From a virus, in the IMG/VR virus record IMGVR_UViG_3300050132_000117, positions 1 to 24,841 of that record: DNA of 24,841 bases; one strand, given 5' to 3'. The notes under the pieces are model-generated. The model had not been told where the DNA came from, made no database searches, and saw only the letters and a list, made by a program, of their open reading frames with translations. This document shows positions 13,409-21,437 of this stretch, in pieces. How positions within the stretch are numbered: position 1 is the first letter of the stretch; each line of letters begins with the position of its first letter. Both the position numbers and the translations under genes were made by a program.

Positions 13409-14061
13409 CAGTTCTGCGGCCCCGACCAGTTCGCGTTCGTGATCTGCCCGCCACTCGTCAGCGCAGCCATGAGGCTCGACTGCGCCTGCGCAGCCTGCGC
13501 TTGCGTGATGAGCGGCTGGATGAAGTCGAGCTGCCACTCGATCTGCTTTTGCTTGCCGTCGCCCGATGTGACGTCGCTCATGCCGGTCATCAGGAGGTTC
13601 GTGTACGGGTAGGCGGGCGTGTTCACGGTGTACGTTCCGCCGGCCGCGTTGTGCTGCGCGAGCGTGCCCTGCAGCGCGGTGAACGTGGCCTGTTTGATGA
13701 GATAGCCGCCCGGCTGATTCACGGGCGCGATCATCAGCATCGAGAGCGTGAGCGGCTGCTGGATGACCGCGTTTGCGGCCACCTGACGGTTCGCGAACGG
13801 ATACATGCCGACCTGATTCGCGATCAGCGTCGAGCCCGGAAGCGGTAGATACGTCGCGAAGAATTGCGACGGGGACGGGTTCGCACCCGAGACCGCGTTG
13901 ACGATCGAGATCAGTAGATTCTGCTGGCCGTAGAGCTGGATGATCGGCACCTGCACGCCGGTGGGAAAGATGCCGCCCTGCAAGATGATCGGCGAGACCT
14001 GATAGGCGAGATCATACGCCGCGCTCGAGGCCGACGAGATGAGGCTTCCGACACCACTCAT
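13408..14061 (-). CDS. tail-tube-end / baseplate protein after the tape measure
   Basis: A 217-residue protein. SAAYDLAYQVSPIILQGGIF (about 13-32), YPFANRQVAANAVIQQPLTL (about 86-105), HNAAGGTYTV and LLMTGMSDV with KQIEWQLDFIQPL mark a conserved protein that follows the tape measure in related myoviruses and precedes the 91-residue gene. It probably sits at the tube-baseplate junction, comparable in place to T4 gp48/gp54. It is coupled by ATGA at both ends (14058-14061 and 13408-13411). Confidence 0.7.
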   Translation of the reverse strand: MSGVGSLISSASSAAYDLAYQVSPIILQGGIFPTGVQVPIIQLYGQQNLLISIVNAVSGANPSPSQFFATYLPLPGSTLIANQVGMYPFANRQVAANAVIQQPLTLSMLMIAPVNQPGGYLIKQATFTALQGTLAQHNAAGGTYTVNTPAYPYTNLLMTGMSDVTSGDGKQKQIEWQLDFIQPLITQAQAAQAQSSLMAALTSGGQITNANWSGPQN

Positions 14062-15857
14062 GGATGCGCTGCTTTCACAGAGACGCTAACGCGCGATTGC
14101 GTCGGGTTGCTGACTTCGACGAGGACCGTGGGCGGGCGCGAGTTCCGCTGCTGATTGGCGAGCCGCGCGTAGCGTGCGTTTACATCGTCGATGTAGGACT
14201 TTTTCCACGTACCGTTCGGGCCGGCCGCAGCGCCCTCAGCCGAGAAGGCGATCTCACCGGGCGACCAGTGCGGGTGCGCCTTAGCCACGCGCGCGTACTC
14301 TGGCAGCTCTTTCATCGCGTTCTTCGTCGGGTCCATCATATCGGCGACCGACATGCCATGGCCCATGCCGTTGTCGTTGAGCTGATAGAGGCCTGTGCTG
14401 TAGCCCGCGAACGAGCCGTCCGAGTAGAAGTCTCGCACGCGCGATTTCGGATTGAGCCCGGACTCATGCCCGGCGCCAGCGAGCGCGAGCAGCGGATCGA
14501 CGCCGAGTTTGTTCGCCACGGAGAGGATCGCGTTGGTCGGGTCCTTGGGATCGCCTTTGCCGGCGCCGCCTTTGGGCACGGGGATGAGCTTGCCGCCGGG
14601 CCCCATCATCATGCCGCCCGTGGTCCCGAAGCCACCGGTCTTTTCGTTGACCCAGGCGTTCGCGTCGTTGAGCGCGCTCTTCGCGTTGTGCAGCAGCCCG
14701 CCGCTCGAGACGTTGAGGGCGTGGTTGAAGTTCTCGAGCGCCGGCACGGCCTTCTTGTCGATCGTGTCTGCCACGCGCGTGACGGCCGAGCCGATCGATG
14801 CCTGCGCGCCCTTGTCACCCGAGATGGCGTCGAGCCCCTTCGCGATCGCTGGATCTGCGCCGGATAGGTTATTGACCGCCCAGCTCTGCCCGGCGATCCC
14901 GGCGCCCTCGACAGCCTTCTTGAGCAGCGCGGAATTCGCCACGGCGCCGCGGTTGAGTTCCATCCGGTCGGTGTTGCGGTTCGTATCCGCCTGCGCTTTG
15001 TCGAGCGCACGCGGGTCGGTCTTGAGCATCTCTTGCGCGTTGCGCAGCTGGTCGAAGTCTTTGTCGCCGGTGAGCGCGGCGTACTGCGCGAGCAGCGGGT
15101 TGTTGCCCAGCGGCAGATCGGGCGAGGCGTTGGCGATGCGCACGCCGCTCTTGAGCATCTCGAACGCGAGGTCGGACTTCGACATGCCGCGCGCTTTGTT
15201 GAAGTCGATCCCGAGCGCACCGAGCGCGCCGGCGTTGCCGAAGTTCGACTGCACGTTTGCGGCCGATTGCAGCGCCTGCTGGCCATCGCCGAAGAACTGC
15301 TGCCCGTAGACGCTAAAGCTGGCCTGGCGGCCCGTCGTGGTGCCCAGGCCGAACGCTGAGCGCTGGCGGGTAACCGCGGCGTCAGCAAGCGTCTTTGCCG
15401 CTGCGCCAGCCGCGAGCGCGCCGGCCAGCACGGTGCCTGCGGCGATGCCGATCGGCCCGAGCGCGGAGAGCACGCCAGAGAGGCCGCTGCCGACCTTTGC
15501 GAGTGAAGCGTCGGCCGCGCCGCCGATGGCCTGCCACGCGCCCTTACCTGCCCGGCTGAGGTCGGCAAAGCCGCGCGCGTGCTCCTTGGTCGCGCGGCTG
15601 AAGAACTGCTGCTGCGTGCCGGCCTGGCGCAGATGAACGGTGATCCGCTCCGCAGCGCCCGAGGCTTTCTCGAGCGCGTCCTCACCGGCGTGCGCACCGG
15701 TCTTGAGCGTCTCGCCGGCGCCAGCCATCGACTCGTTGAGAGCGTCCCATGCCGCGGGCTGCTCAGCGAGTTTGCCCTGGTACTCGCTGAAGAGCGCGTA
15801 GAAAGCGTCGAACTTGCTAGCGTCGACGTCGATCGAGATGACCGGCTTGGTCGGCAT
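14058..15857 (-). CDS. tape measure protein with C-terminal lytic transglycosylase domain
   Basis: A 599-residue tape measure. Long Ala-rich helices are followed by a strongly hydrophobic segment at about 123-158 and more helix. A C-terminal SLT-type domain at about 443-565 begins ILSVANKLGVDPLLALAGAGHESGLNP, with Glu465 as the expected catalytic acid, then TGLYQLND. It sets tail length and may locally open peptidoglycan during injection. At roughly 1.5 angstroms per residue it would give a tail of about 90 nm, short for a myovirus. The start has a clear site (AGGAAGAG, two bases before ATG), 15 bases after the chaperone extension. Confidence 0.88.
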   Translation of the reverse strand: MPTKPVISIDVDASKFDAFYALFSEYQGKLAEQPAAWDALNESMAGAGETLKTGAHAGEDALEKASGAAERITVHLRQAGTQQQFFSRATKEHARGFADLSRAGKGAWQAIGGAADASLAKVGSGLSGVLSALGPIGIAAGTVLAGALAAGAAAKTLADAAVTRQRSAFGLGTTTGRQASFSVYGQQFFGDGQQALQSAANVQSNFGNAGALGALGIDFNKARGMSKSDLAFEMLKSGVRIANASPDLPLGNNPLLAQYAALTGDKDFDQLRNAQEMLKTDPRALDKAQADTNRNTDRMELNRGAVANSALLKKAVEGAGIAGQSWAVNNLSGADPAIAKGLDAISGDKGAQASIGSAVTRVADTIDKKAVPALENFNHALNVSSGGLLHNAKSALNDANAWVNEKTGGFGTTGGMMMGPGGKLIPVPKGGAGKGDPKDPTNAILSVANKLGVDPLLALAGAGHESGLNPKSRVRDFYSDGSFAGYSTGLYQLNDNGMGHGMSVADMMDPTKNAMKELPEYARVAKAHPHWSPGEIAFSAEGAAAGPNGTWKKSYIDDVNARYARLANQQRNSRPPTVLVEVSNPTQSRVSVSVKAAHP

Positions 15858-15872
15858 GGCTCTTCCTGTTCG

Positions 15873-16651
15873 CTAGTGCCGGTGGAGGAGCCCCGCACGG
15901 ATGAGTGCGGGGATGACTTGCGCGGCGTACCGCTCGCGATATTGCAGCGCCGTGCCGTGTTCGAATCGGCTGCCCGATAGGAACGCCATCACCTCGCCGA
16001 AGCCCTCGCCCGTGATCCAGTCGAGAGCCTCAGCGATTATTGAGGAACTTCCGGTTCCGCCGTTTCCGCTGCCGGGGGCTGGGAGATAGGTGCGGCCTCG
16101 GTCGACGTCTGCAAGGATGCGGCCCACTCCATAGGCGGCAACGACGTGATAGACCCCAGTAGCGGTAAAGCTAAATCCGCGGCTACGATCGGAAGATTGC
16201 GGCGCTTGGTGCTGTAGCCAGCAGTAAAATATACCAGCGCCGCCTCTGCTTCGGCCCAGTCGGCCGCATCGATCACGCGCGTGCTGAGGGCAACGTCCAC
16301 GGGCATCGGCGTGAAACCGCCGGTCGTCGGCGCGATCACCTGCGTGAGCCGCTTTAGCTCGGCCAGCAGCGGAACGGCCATGCCGCCGCTCTCGACGTCG
16401 AGGCCCTCGGGCAAGCCCCACTCGCGCGCATCGCGCCGGCCGATATCCTTGAGCGCCAGCGTGGCCACGTCGACGACGTTCGTGCCGACGCTCTTCGATT
16501 GGAGCATCGCGAGCGTGCCGCCGATGAGCCGGTAGTTTGCCTCGAACACTTCGCGCGAGATCGGCATGTGGTAGGCGTAGGTCGTGGGCTTGCCCTCACC
16601 GTCGAATCGAATCGGGATGGTGAGGTTGAGGTTCGTCGGATTGATCTGCAT
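15873..16651 (-). CDS. frameshifted tail assembly chaperone (gpGT-like), -1 slip
   Basis: The chaperone gene (16037-16651) ends early, but the -1 frame is open through its end and down to 15873. The fusion joins 193 codons in frame 0 to 66 more in the -1 frame (slip near 16073-16079), giving about 259 residues. The added part starts with a Gly/Ser linker (GSGNGGTGSSS) and then IIAEALDWITGEGFGEV and a helical end. Two-product chaperones made by slippage are nearly universal before tape measures (lambda G/GT, P2 E/E'). The gap to the tape measure is 15 bases, leaving no room for another gene. The slip site itself is not canonical. Confidence 0.62.
16037..16651 (-). CDS. tail assembly chaperone (gpG-like, short product)
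   Basis: A 204-residue protein between tube and tape measure. MQINPTNLNLTIPIRFDGEG starts a short beta part, followed by YRLIGGTLAMLQSK and LALKDIGRRDAREWGLP. The C-terminal 35 residues are Pro/Ala/Glu-rich and disordered. It is not a virion protein in relatives but binds the tape measure during tail assembly. The ATG at 16651 is chosen because upstream frame extension runs into the tube gene and a terminator lies in between. Confidence 0.72.
   Translation of the reverse strand: MQINPTNLNLTIPIRFDGEGKPTTYAYHMPISREVFEANYRLIGGTLAMLQSKSVGTNVVDVATLALKDIGRRDAREWGLPEGLDVESGGMAVPLLAELKRLTQVIAPTTGGFTPMPVDVALSTRVIDAADWAEAEAALVYFTAGYSTKRRNLPIVAADLALPLLGSITSLPPMEWAASLQTSTEAAPISQPPAAETAEPEVPQ
16073..16079 (-). 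promoter_or_regulatory. candidate -1 frameshift site (G CCC CCG)
   Basis: The only homopolymer run near the end of the chaperone in the correct phase is CAG CCC CCG. A -1 slip there would re-pair the A-site tRNA fully and the P-site tRNA partly, moving into the open -1 frame. No perfect X XXY YYZ heptamer was found in the overlap. Confidence 0.35.
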
Positions 16652-16676
16652 GGCGCAAGGGTTGCCGAAACGAAAA

Positions 16677-16698
16677 CGACGCCCCTCTCGGAGCGCCG
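16677..16698 (-). terminator. hairpin after the tube gene, probable attenuating terminator
   Basis: On the minus strand a nine-base stem (arms 16690-16698 and 16677-16685, two G-U pairs) closes a GAGA tetraloop, followed by TTTTCGTTT. It lies in the 71-base gap between the tube stop and the chaperone start. Since essential tail genes follow, read-through must be frequent, so it probably attenuates. Confidence 0.62.
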
Positions 16699-16722
16699 CT
16701 GTCGCCTTGATGCAGACAAGAT

Positions 16723-17211
16723 TTAGACCAGGGTAGTTAGCACACCGGTCAGCGAGCCCCACATCGAGGAGTTCACCGGGAAGCCGCCGCTCACGGTCAC
16801 GGACACGACGGGATCCGTGCCGTCGAAGGCGCCGGGGTCGAAGTCGGTGATCGAGCAATTCAGCACCGAGAGCGCCGAGAACACGGTCGAGTCGGAGAAG
16901 ATTTGCACGGTGCCGAGCGTGGCCTGCGTTTGCGCCTGCGTGATCCACAGATTCGCGAGCGACTGCGATCGCAGCAGCGAGACCGTCATGTGCCCCATCA
17001 CGTAGGGCTCGGGGCTGTTCACGAAGAGCGTTGCCGTGCCGATCTGCTGCACGAACGGGCTGTCGAGCGTGACTTTGCACATGCTCTTGCCCATGTAGCT
17101 CGCGTTAACCGAAAGCGCCGGGAAGCTCGCCACAACGAGATGCGTGGCAACCTTGTTGAGATTGCCCTGCGTGATGTTCGGAGCCAGCCCCGGTAGGCCT
17201 AAGAATGCCAT
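16723..17211 (-). CDS. tail tube protein
   Basis: A 162-residue protein downstream of the sheath, of usual tube size. It is beta-rich: ALSVNASYMGKSMCKVTLD, ATLFVNSPEPYVMGHMTVSL, then a helix LANLWITQAQTQATLG and strands CSITDFDPGAFDGTDPVVSV ending in SGGFPVN. Polymerises into the inner tube. The start ATG overlaps the stop of the inserted HNH gene (TAATG), a relation presumably present between sheath and tube before insertion. A terminator-like hairpin follows. Confidence 0.72.
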   Translation of the reverse strand: MAFLGLPGLAPNITQGNLNKVATHLVVASFPALSVNASYMGKSMCKVTLDSPFVQQIGTATLFVNSPEPYVMGHMTVSLLRSQSLANLWITQAQTQATLGTVQIFSDSTVFSALSVLNCSITDFDPGAFDGTDPVVSVTVSGGFPVNSSMWGSLTGVLTTLV

Positions 17212-17858
17212 TATGCGGTCTCCTCTGCTAATGACTTAGCTTCGTGATTTTCGAGATAGCGCAGCATTCCGCGCAACACGTCTTGGTTATCGTTTACCAT
17301 GCCGAGCGCGGTGTTGCAGTGAAGGCACAATAGGCCGCGCACCGCTCCCGTTTCGTGATCATGGTCGACCGCTGGTGATCCACGCCACTTTGCCTCGGCG
17401 TTGAACTCATCCCGGCAAATCGCGCACTGGTTACCCTGTGATTCAAGAAGCGTGAAATACTCTTGCTTGGTAAGACCGTATTTCCGCATCCGCGCACAGA
17501 GAAGGCATACATTTTGCAAGCCTCCCTTTTCTCCATGATTTTTCGAAAAGTGAGATGCCGGAAGAGTCTCTTTGCAACATGAACAACGAGCCTCGGTTAA
17601 CGCTTGTAGTTCGCCGCGTAGGAAGGCTGCGCGGTTTTTATCGTTCCAGGCCTTCCGGGACGCCACTTGGCACGAACGACAGCGAGCGACACGCCCACGA
17701 ATTTCCGTGTTCGTGCGGAAGAACTCTGATAACGGCAGCGATTGCTGACACTTCGTGCATCGTTTTAATCCAGTGCGATCTTCCTCCGCGATGCGTTCAG
17801 CCCGACGCTTAGCATGGTGCGCCGTCATGGCGAGACTTACGGCTGGTCTTTTAGCCAT
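17211..17858 (-). CDS. endonuclease VII-type HNH nuclease with extra zinc ribbons
   Basis: A 215-residue nuclease between sheath and tube. The C-terminal recombination endonuclease VII domain (PF02945) shows Cys145-x2-Cys148, the catalytic region VDHDHETG (Asp165, His166, His168) and Cys178-x2-Cys181 followed by Asn182. Upstream lie two more four-Cys sets: 34/37/60/63 and 92 (or 94)/95/118/121, each looking like a treble-clef or zinc ribbon. As in T4, such enzymes resolve branched DNA, but small copies in virion modules usually act as homing nucleases. It starts three bases after the sheath stop. ATG 17828 (residue 11) is an alternative start. Confidence 0.85.
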   Translation of the reverse strand: MAKRPAVSLAMTAHHAKRRAERIAEEDRTGLKRCTKCQQSLPLSEFFRTNTEIRGRVARCRSCQVASRKAWNDKNRAAFLRGELQALTEARCSCCKETLPASHFSKNHGEKGGLQNVCLLCARMRKYGLTKQEYFTLLESQGNQCAICRDEFNAEAKWRGSPAVDHDHETGAVRGLLCLHCNTALGMVNDNQDVLRGMLRYLENHEAKSLAEETA

Positions 17859-17861
17859 AGG

Positions 17862-18968
17862 TCAAACGAAAGTCGTCGCGGTTAAGAAGAACTGGATCGA
17901 CTGGAAGCCGAGCTGCGGCGTCACCGTCGCTGCAAGGCCACCGTATGAGCCGGCCGCATACGCCGAGGGATTCGCGTTCGTGTACGTGACGAACGGGACC
18001 GCCGTGACGCTGCCGTTGAGCAAGATCGATTCCGACGTGCCGGTGACCGCGACGAGGTTGTTAGCGATCGTCTGCAGCGTGTTGATCCCGAACTGATTGT
18101 ACGGCAGCGGAGCACCGTTCGAGCCGTTGATGACGGCGTTTGCGAGCAAGACTTTTGACTGGATGAGCACCCAGTCGACCGCCCACCAAAACATCGCGGC
18201 ATTTCCGTCCATCGTCGTGCCGTTGCGGATCAGCGCGTTGCTGATGCCGCCCTCGGCGCCGTTGAGCACGACGTTGACGAACGCCGTCAGCAGCGTGGTG
18301 ACCGTCGAGTTGTTCGTGCCGCCCGAGACGCCCGTGAGCGCCCAGGGCGTGACGCCCGAGAGGAACCGGAAGTTCATCGGCTTCATCGGGTTCGCCGCGG
18401 TCGGGTTGTTCGCAAGCCACTGCGCGAAGAACGCAGCCGTCTGGAACTCGGTACCGGCCGCCGTAGGCGACGGGACGACCACGAAATTCGCCTTGTTGAC
18501 CGCAGTGTAGGCCGAGATCGTGCCCGTGGTCGACGTCGAGAAGAAGTACGTCATGCCGGTGGGCGATGAGTACGTGGCCGCCATCGAGTTGACGGCAGCG
18601 CCCGAGGCATCCCACGTCGCCGGCAAGAGGTAGGCGTAGATCTGGCCAGGGTTCGCCGCCACGTAGGTGACGAGCGTGCCGATCTGCGTGGCTACCACAC
18701 CGCCCGACGCGCCCAGCTCGAGCACGTAGACGCCGTTCCCCGTGCCCTGCGCGAAGTACGTCGTCGCCATTTTGGTGAGTTCGGCGAAGTTGCCCGTGGC
18801 TGAGAGGATCGCCGTGACCGCTGCCGCGTTAGCGCAGAAGGTGAGCGTTCCGGTCGTTTGGCTCGTTCCGCCGACAGACACGAACGCCCCGGCTTGTTGA
18901 AGAGTCGGAGCTGTCGGGGCCTGGGCTACCGACGCGGTGACGGTAACGATTTGCGAGGTTAACGCCAT
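17862..18968 (-). CDS. tail sheath protein
   Basis: A 368-residue protein just ahead of the tube gene, abundant in Ala/Thr/Gly. TYFAQGTGNGVYVLELG (about 70-86), then TLVTYVAANPGQIYAYLLP (about 98-116), and a C-terminal part QSIQFFLTATTFV resembling the handshake strand of contractile sheaths. I assign it from place, size and pattern; the sheath families diverge strongly and I cannot name the Pfam with certainty. A clear ribosome site (GGAAGG) precedes the ATG at 18968. An HNH nuclease is inserted after its stop. Confidence 0.68.
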   Translation of the reverse strand: MALTSQIVTVTASVAQAPTAPTLQQAGAFVSVGGTSQTTGTLTFCANAAAVTAILSATGNFAELTKMATTYFAQGTGNGVYVLELGASGGVVATQIGTLVTYVAANPGQIYAYLLPATWDASGAAVNSMAATYSSPTGMTYFFSTSTTGTISAYTAVNKANFVVVPSPTAAGTEFQTAAFFAQWLANNPTAANPMKPMNFRFLSGVTPWALTGVSGGTNNSTVTTLLTAFVNVVLNGAEGGISNALIRNGTTMDGNAAMFWWAVDWVLIQSKVLLANAVINGSNGAPLPYNQFGINTLQTIANNLVAVTGTSESILLNGSVTAVPFVTYTNANPSAYAAGSYGGLAATVTPQLGFQSIQFFLTATTFV

Positions 18969-18983
18969 CGGCTCAGCCTTCCA

Positions 18984-19280
18984 TTAGGTCCAGGAGAAAT
19001 TGGCGACTTGGGCCGCGCCGGGGACGTAGACGATGCCCGCGGAGCACGGCCAGTTCAACGTGACCGGGCCCACCGTGGCCGGAACGACCGCGATGAGGTT
19101 CGCAGCGCCGATCGCGCCGACCGTGGTCGTGTCATACACCGCGCCTGCCGCGCCAGCCGTGGTGACGACGATCGTGAAGAGGGTCCGCTTCGGGCCCGTG
19201 GCCGGCGTCGTCGCGATGACGGTCGACGCGGCCACGTTGAGCGTTGAGTTCTGTCCGGCCGCGCCCGGTCCAAACGACAT
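18984..19280 (-). CDS. small putative virion protein upstream of the sheath
   Basis: A 98-residue protein, almost entirely beta-prone and rich in Thr/Ala/Val/Gly (STLNVAASTVIATTPATGPK, VVTTAGAAGAVYD, VPATVGPVTLNW). It has few charged residues, which suits a capsid-decoration or tail-surface protein. The family is not recognised. It lies in a set of three small beta-rich genes (18984-20382) between a long conserved tail protein and the sheath. The ATG at 19280 has no convincing ribosome site; the gap to the upstream stop is 18 bases. Confidence 0.6.
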   Translation of the reverse strand: MSFGPGAAGQNSTLNVAASTVIATTPATGPKRTLFTIVVTTAGAAGAVYDTTTVGAIGAANLIAVVPATVGPVTLNWPCSAGIVYVPGAAQVANFSWT

Positions 19281-19298
19281 GAGATTTCACGACAAGGC

Positions 19299-19895
19299 CT
19301 AGGGCCCCGGCGTGATTTCCTCCCACGTGCAGCTTCCGAAAAACGAGTTGGCGATACCGGCAGCCGATGAGGTGAACACCATGTAGCCGCCGGGCGCGAG
19401 TTCGATGCCGCCGCCGATCTGGACGATGTTCGGACCATCGAGCGGGATCGTCGTGATCGCACCCGTGAACTGCACGCCGAGATTCGCCACAAGTACCGGA
19501 GCCACCGGGAGCGTGATGCTCGCCGACGAGTACAGGACGCCTTTCGACACGGTGGCCGAGCCGACGAGAGCGTTGGCGTTCGGGACCACCGTGAGCGTGC
19601 CGGTCAGCGCCGAGGCCGATTGCGCAACGCCCAGGCCAATCACCGAGGCTGCTGTCTGCGCCACGATGTAGCTGAACGCCACTTCACGGATCGAGAGATA
19701 GCAGCCGCTGGTGAGCGGGTTGTAGAGGATGAGGCCGCCGGTATAGGTCGTCGGCAGGCCAGCGGTCTGCGCGGTTGCGACGGCGGCCTGATTGCCACCG
19801 CGGAAGAGCTTGCCGCGACGGGCAGCGGCCCATAGGATGCCGTGCTGCTCATTGACGGTCCCGAGAATACCGGGCTGCGGTCCTACGCCTGCCAT
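19299..19895 (-). CDS. beta-rich putative virion protein
   Basis: A 198-residue protein. The N-terminus (PQPGILGTVNEQHGILWAAA) is followed by many hydrophobic strands such as LILYNPLTSGCYLSIREVAF, and by NIVQIGGGIELAPGGYMVF and FFGSCTWEE near the end. This looks like a jelly-roll or similar surface protein; comparable proteins occur in tail modules of related phages, though I cannot name the family. A strong ribosome site (AGAGAGG, eight bases before ATG 19895) suggests high expression. The 73-base gap upstream holds only this site and no clear promoter or hairpin. Confidence 0.62.
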   Translation of the reverse strand: MAGVGPQPGILGTVNEQHGILWAAARRGKLFRGGNQAAVATAQTAGLPTTYTGGLILYNPLTSGCYLSIREVAFSYIVAQTAASVIGLGVAQSASALTGTLTVVPNANALVGSATVSKGVLYSSASITLPVAPVLVANLGVQFTGAITTIPLDGPNIVQIGGGIELAPGGYMVFTSSAAGIANSFFGSCTWEEITPGP

Positions 19896-19968
19896 GCAAA
19901 AAGCCTCTCTGAAGATAGATCGTTACACGGGGCGGATTCGCCGAGATGGGTTGTGCCCCTGTTCGGGC

Positions 19969-20382
19969 TTACTGCTCGACGACGTTGTAGACGAAGCTGG
20001 TGAACGAGATCGTCTGACCGCTATTGATCGCCGTGTTCGAGAAGATGATGCCGGCGCCGGATCCAGGAACGCCCACCGGCACGTCCATCACGACCGTCGT
20101 GCCGTTGCTCTCGACGATCCGCGCGAACGTGCAGACGCCCGATGCACCGGCGGCGACGGTGGGGATCGCATTTGCCGTGAGTACGCCGGCGACCGCGCTG
20201 GCGAAGGCTGGGTTCGGGAGCGCTGTCGATCCGATCAGCGTGTTCGCGCCCGTGACTGCCGTGTTGGCCGTGATGGGCTGCGCGCCCGAGTAGTACCGGA
20301 TCGTGCCGCTGTTGCAGAGCGCCGCGAGCGCGTTCGCTTGGGCGTTCGCCGCGACGTCGGAAAGGCTGGATTTGTTGCTCAC
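19969..20382 (-). CDS. conserved phage virion protein, unknown function
   Basis: A 137-residue protein whose pattern LSDVAANAQANALAALCNSG, IRYYSGAQP, ANTAVTGANTLI, NPAFASAVAGVLTANAI, TFARIVESNGTTVVMD I recognise as a small conserved protein of many tailed phages, usually near tail or neck genes. Its fold is likely beta. The start is GTG in a GTGA overlap with the upstream gene (20379-20382). No enzymatic motif is seen. Function remains unassigned. Confidence 0.65.
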   Translation of the reverse strand: MSNKSSLSDVAANAQANALAALCNSGTIRYYSGAQPITANTAVTGANTLIGSTALPNPAFASAVAGVLTANAIPTVAAGASGVCTFARIVESNGTTVVMDVPVGVPGSGAGIIFSNTAINSGQTISFTSFVYNVVEQ

Positions 20383-21437
20383 GTCACGGTCCCCACGGCA
20401 CTTACGGTTTGGTCATCCTGCAGAATGTTGGCGATCCCGATCGCGTTGACGCCGCCGTTCACCTGGACCGACATGGCCAGCACGCTCAGGATGAGCCGGT
20501 AGGCCGCAGCGTTCGCCGTGCCCTGGTAATAGTTCGCCTGGAACGTGAGGCTCTTTTTCATGGCCAGCACGTTGATCTCGTTCTGCGTGCGCTTCTCATC
20601 TTGCACCGCCGGCGAGTCCGCGAAGCCGAACGTGGGCGTCTCGCCGGGCCCGACCAGCGAGTAGTTGTAGAGCGTCGAGTAATACTGCCACACCATCGCG
20701 TTGGTGAAGCCGTACATGATGAGCCGCACCTCGTCCCGCGCGAGTTGGCCAGCCGAGAATTGGTAGAACCCGGTGCCGCCGAGCTGCTCGGACGACTGCT
20801 GGAAGAACGGCGCCGCCTGTAGCGCAGCGGTGCGGCCGGGCTCGACGTGCGCGACGATATACGGCGGCGTTAGGTTATCTGGTACCAGAAAACTCGGGTA
20901 CACGGGCACGATCGTCTGGCCCACCGTGGTGAGGAGCAGCCAGATCGGCAGCGAGTTCGAGACGATCGGCCCGACCGGCAGTTGCGCCGCGCTCGAGATG
21001 ATCTGCGTCTGCATCGCCGGATACACCGCATGGCCCGAGTAGTGCCAGAGCTGCGCCTCTTCGTAGAACCGGCCACGCTTGGAGAACGCGATCTGCAGCG
21101 CCGAGCCGTCCGGGAACGGCCACGAACCGATCAGCAGCGTGGTGGGTGAGATCGAATTGAACGTCTCGACCTCTTCCTCAGAGGTGAAGATGAAGTTGTT
21201 GATCCCGATGTTTTCGTCGAGTTCTTGCACGCTGTCGGTCGAGAAGTGCAGCGAGCCCTTCGCCTTTTGCGACACGCCGTTTGCCACCCAAAATACACTC
21301 GAATCTGGCGCTAACGCCACCTTGGTGTAACTTTGAAATGTAACAACTTGGTCAGCCGAAAGAACATCAAGCCCGGAATCAAGCGCAGCTTTTAATTGAC
21401 TTCCGCCAGTTGAGGCGGCTTCAGCGGCTGACGGCAT
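20379..21437 (-). CDS. conserved myovirus tail-module protein (352 residues)
   Basis: I recognise the layout: LSADQVVTFQSYTKVAL and VFWVANG near the start, KGSLHFSTDSVQELDENIGIN, FTSEEEVETFNSI, WHYSGHAVYPAMQTQII, SNSLPIWLLL, YPSFLVPDNLTPPY and DEKRTQNEINVLAMKKSL. This marks a conserved protein in the tail module of related myoviruses, without a known role. The start overlaps the GIY-YIG gene by 17 bases. The first 50 codons (21285-21437) have markedly more A/T than the rest. The start may have been reset by insertion of the nuclease. Confidence 0.75.
   Translation of the reverse strand: MPSAAEAASTGGSQLKAALDSGLDVLSADQVVTFQSYTKVALAPDSSVFWVANGVSQKAKGSLHFSTDSVQELDENIGINNFIFTSEEEVETFNSISPTTLLIGSWPFPDGSALQIAFSKRGRFYEEAQLWHYSGHAVYPAMQTQIISSAAQLPVGPIVSNSLPIWLLLTTVGQTIVPVYPSFLVPDNLTPPYIVAHVEPGRTAALQAAPFFQQSSEQLGGTGFYQFSAGQLARDEVRLIMYGFTNAMVWQYYSTLYNYSLVGPGETPTFGFADSPAVQDEKRTQNEINVLAMKKSLTFQANYYQGTANAAAYRLILSVLAMSVQVNGGVNAIGIANILQDDQTVSAVGTVT

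Noticed and set aside
14452-15309. A 285-residue plus-strand frame inside the tape measure region
   Set aside because: It is antisense to a well-supported tape measure gene; long open frames on the opposite strand are expected in GC-rich coding DNA, and its Pro/Ser-rich product resembles no family.
19896-19968. Possible terminator or promoter in the 73-base gap
   Set aside because: Only short imperfect stems and no matching -35/-10 pair; a strong ribosome site is the only clear element.
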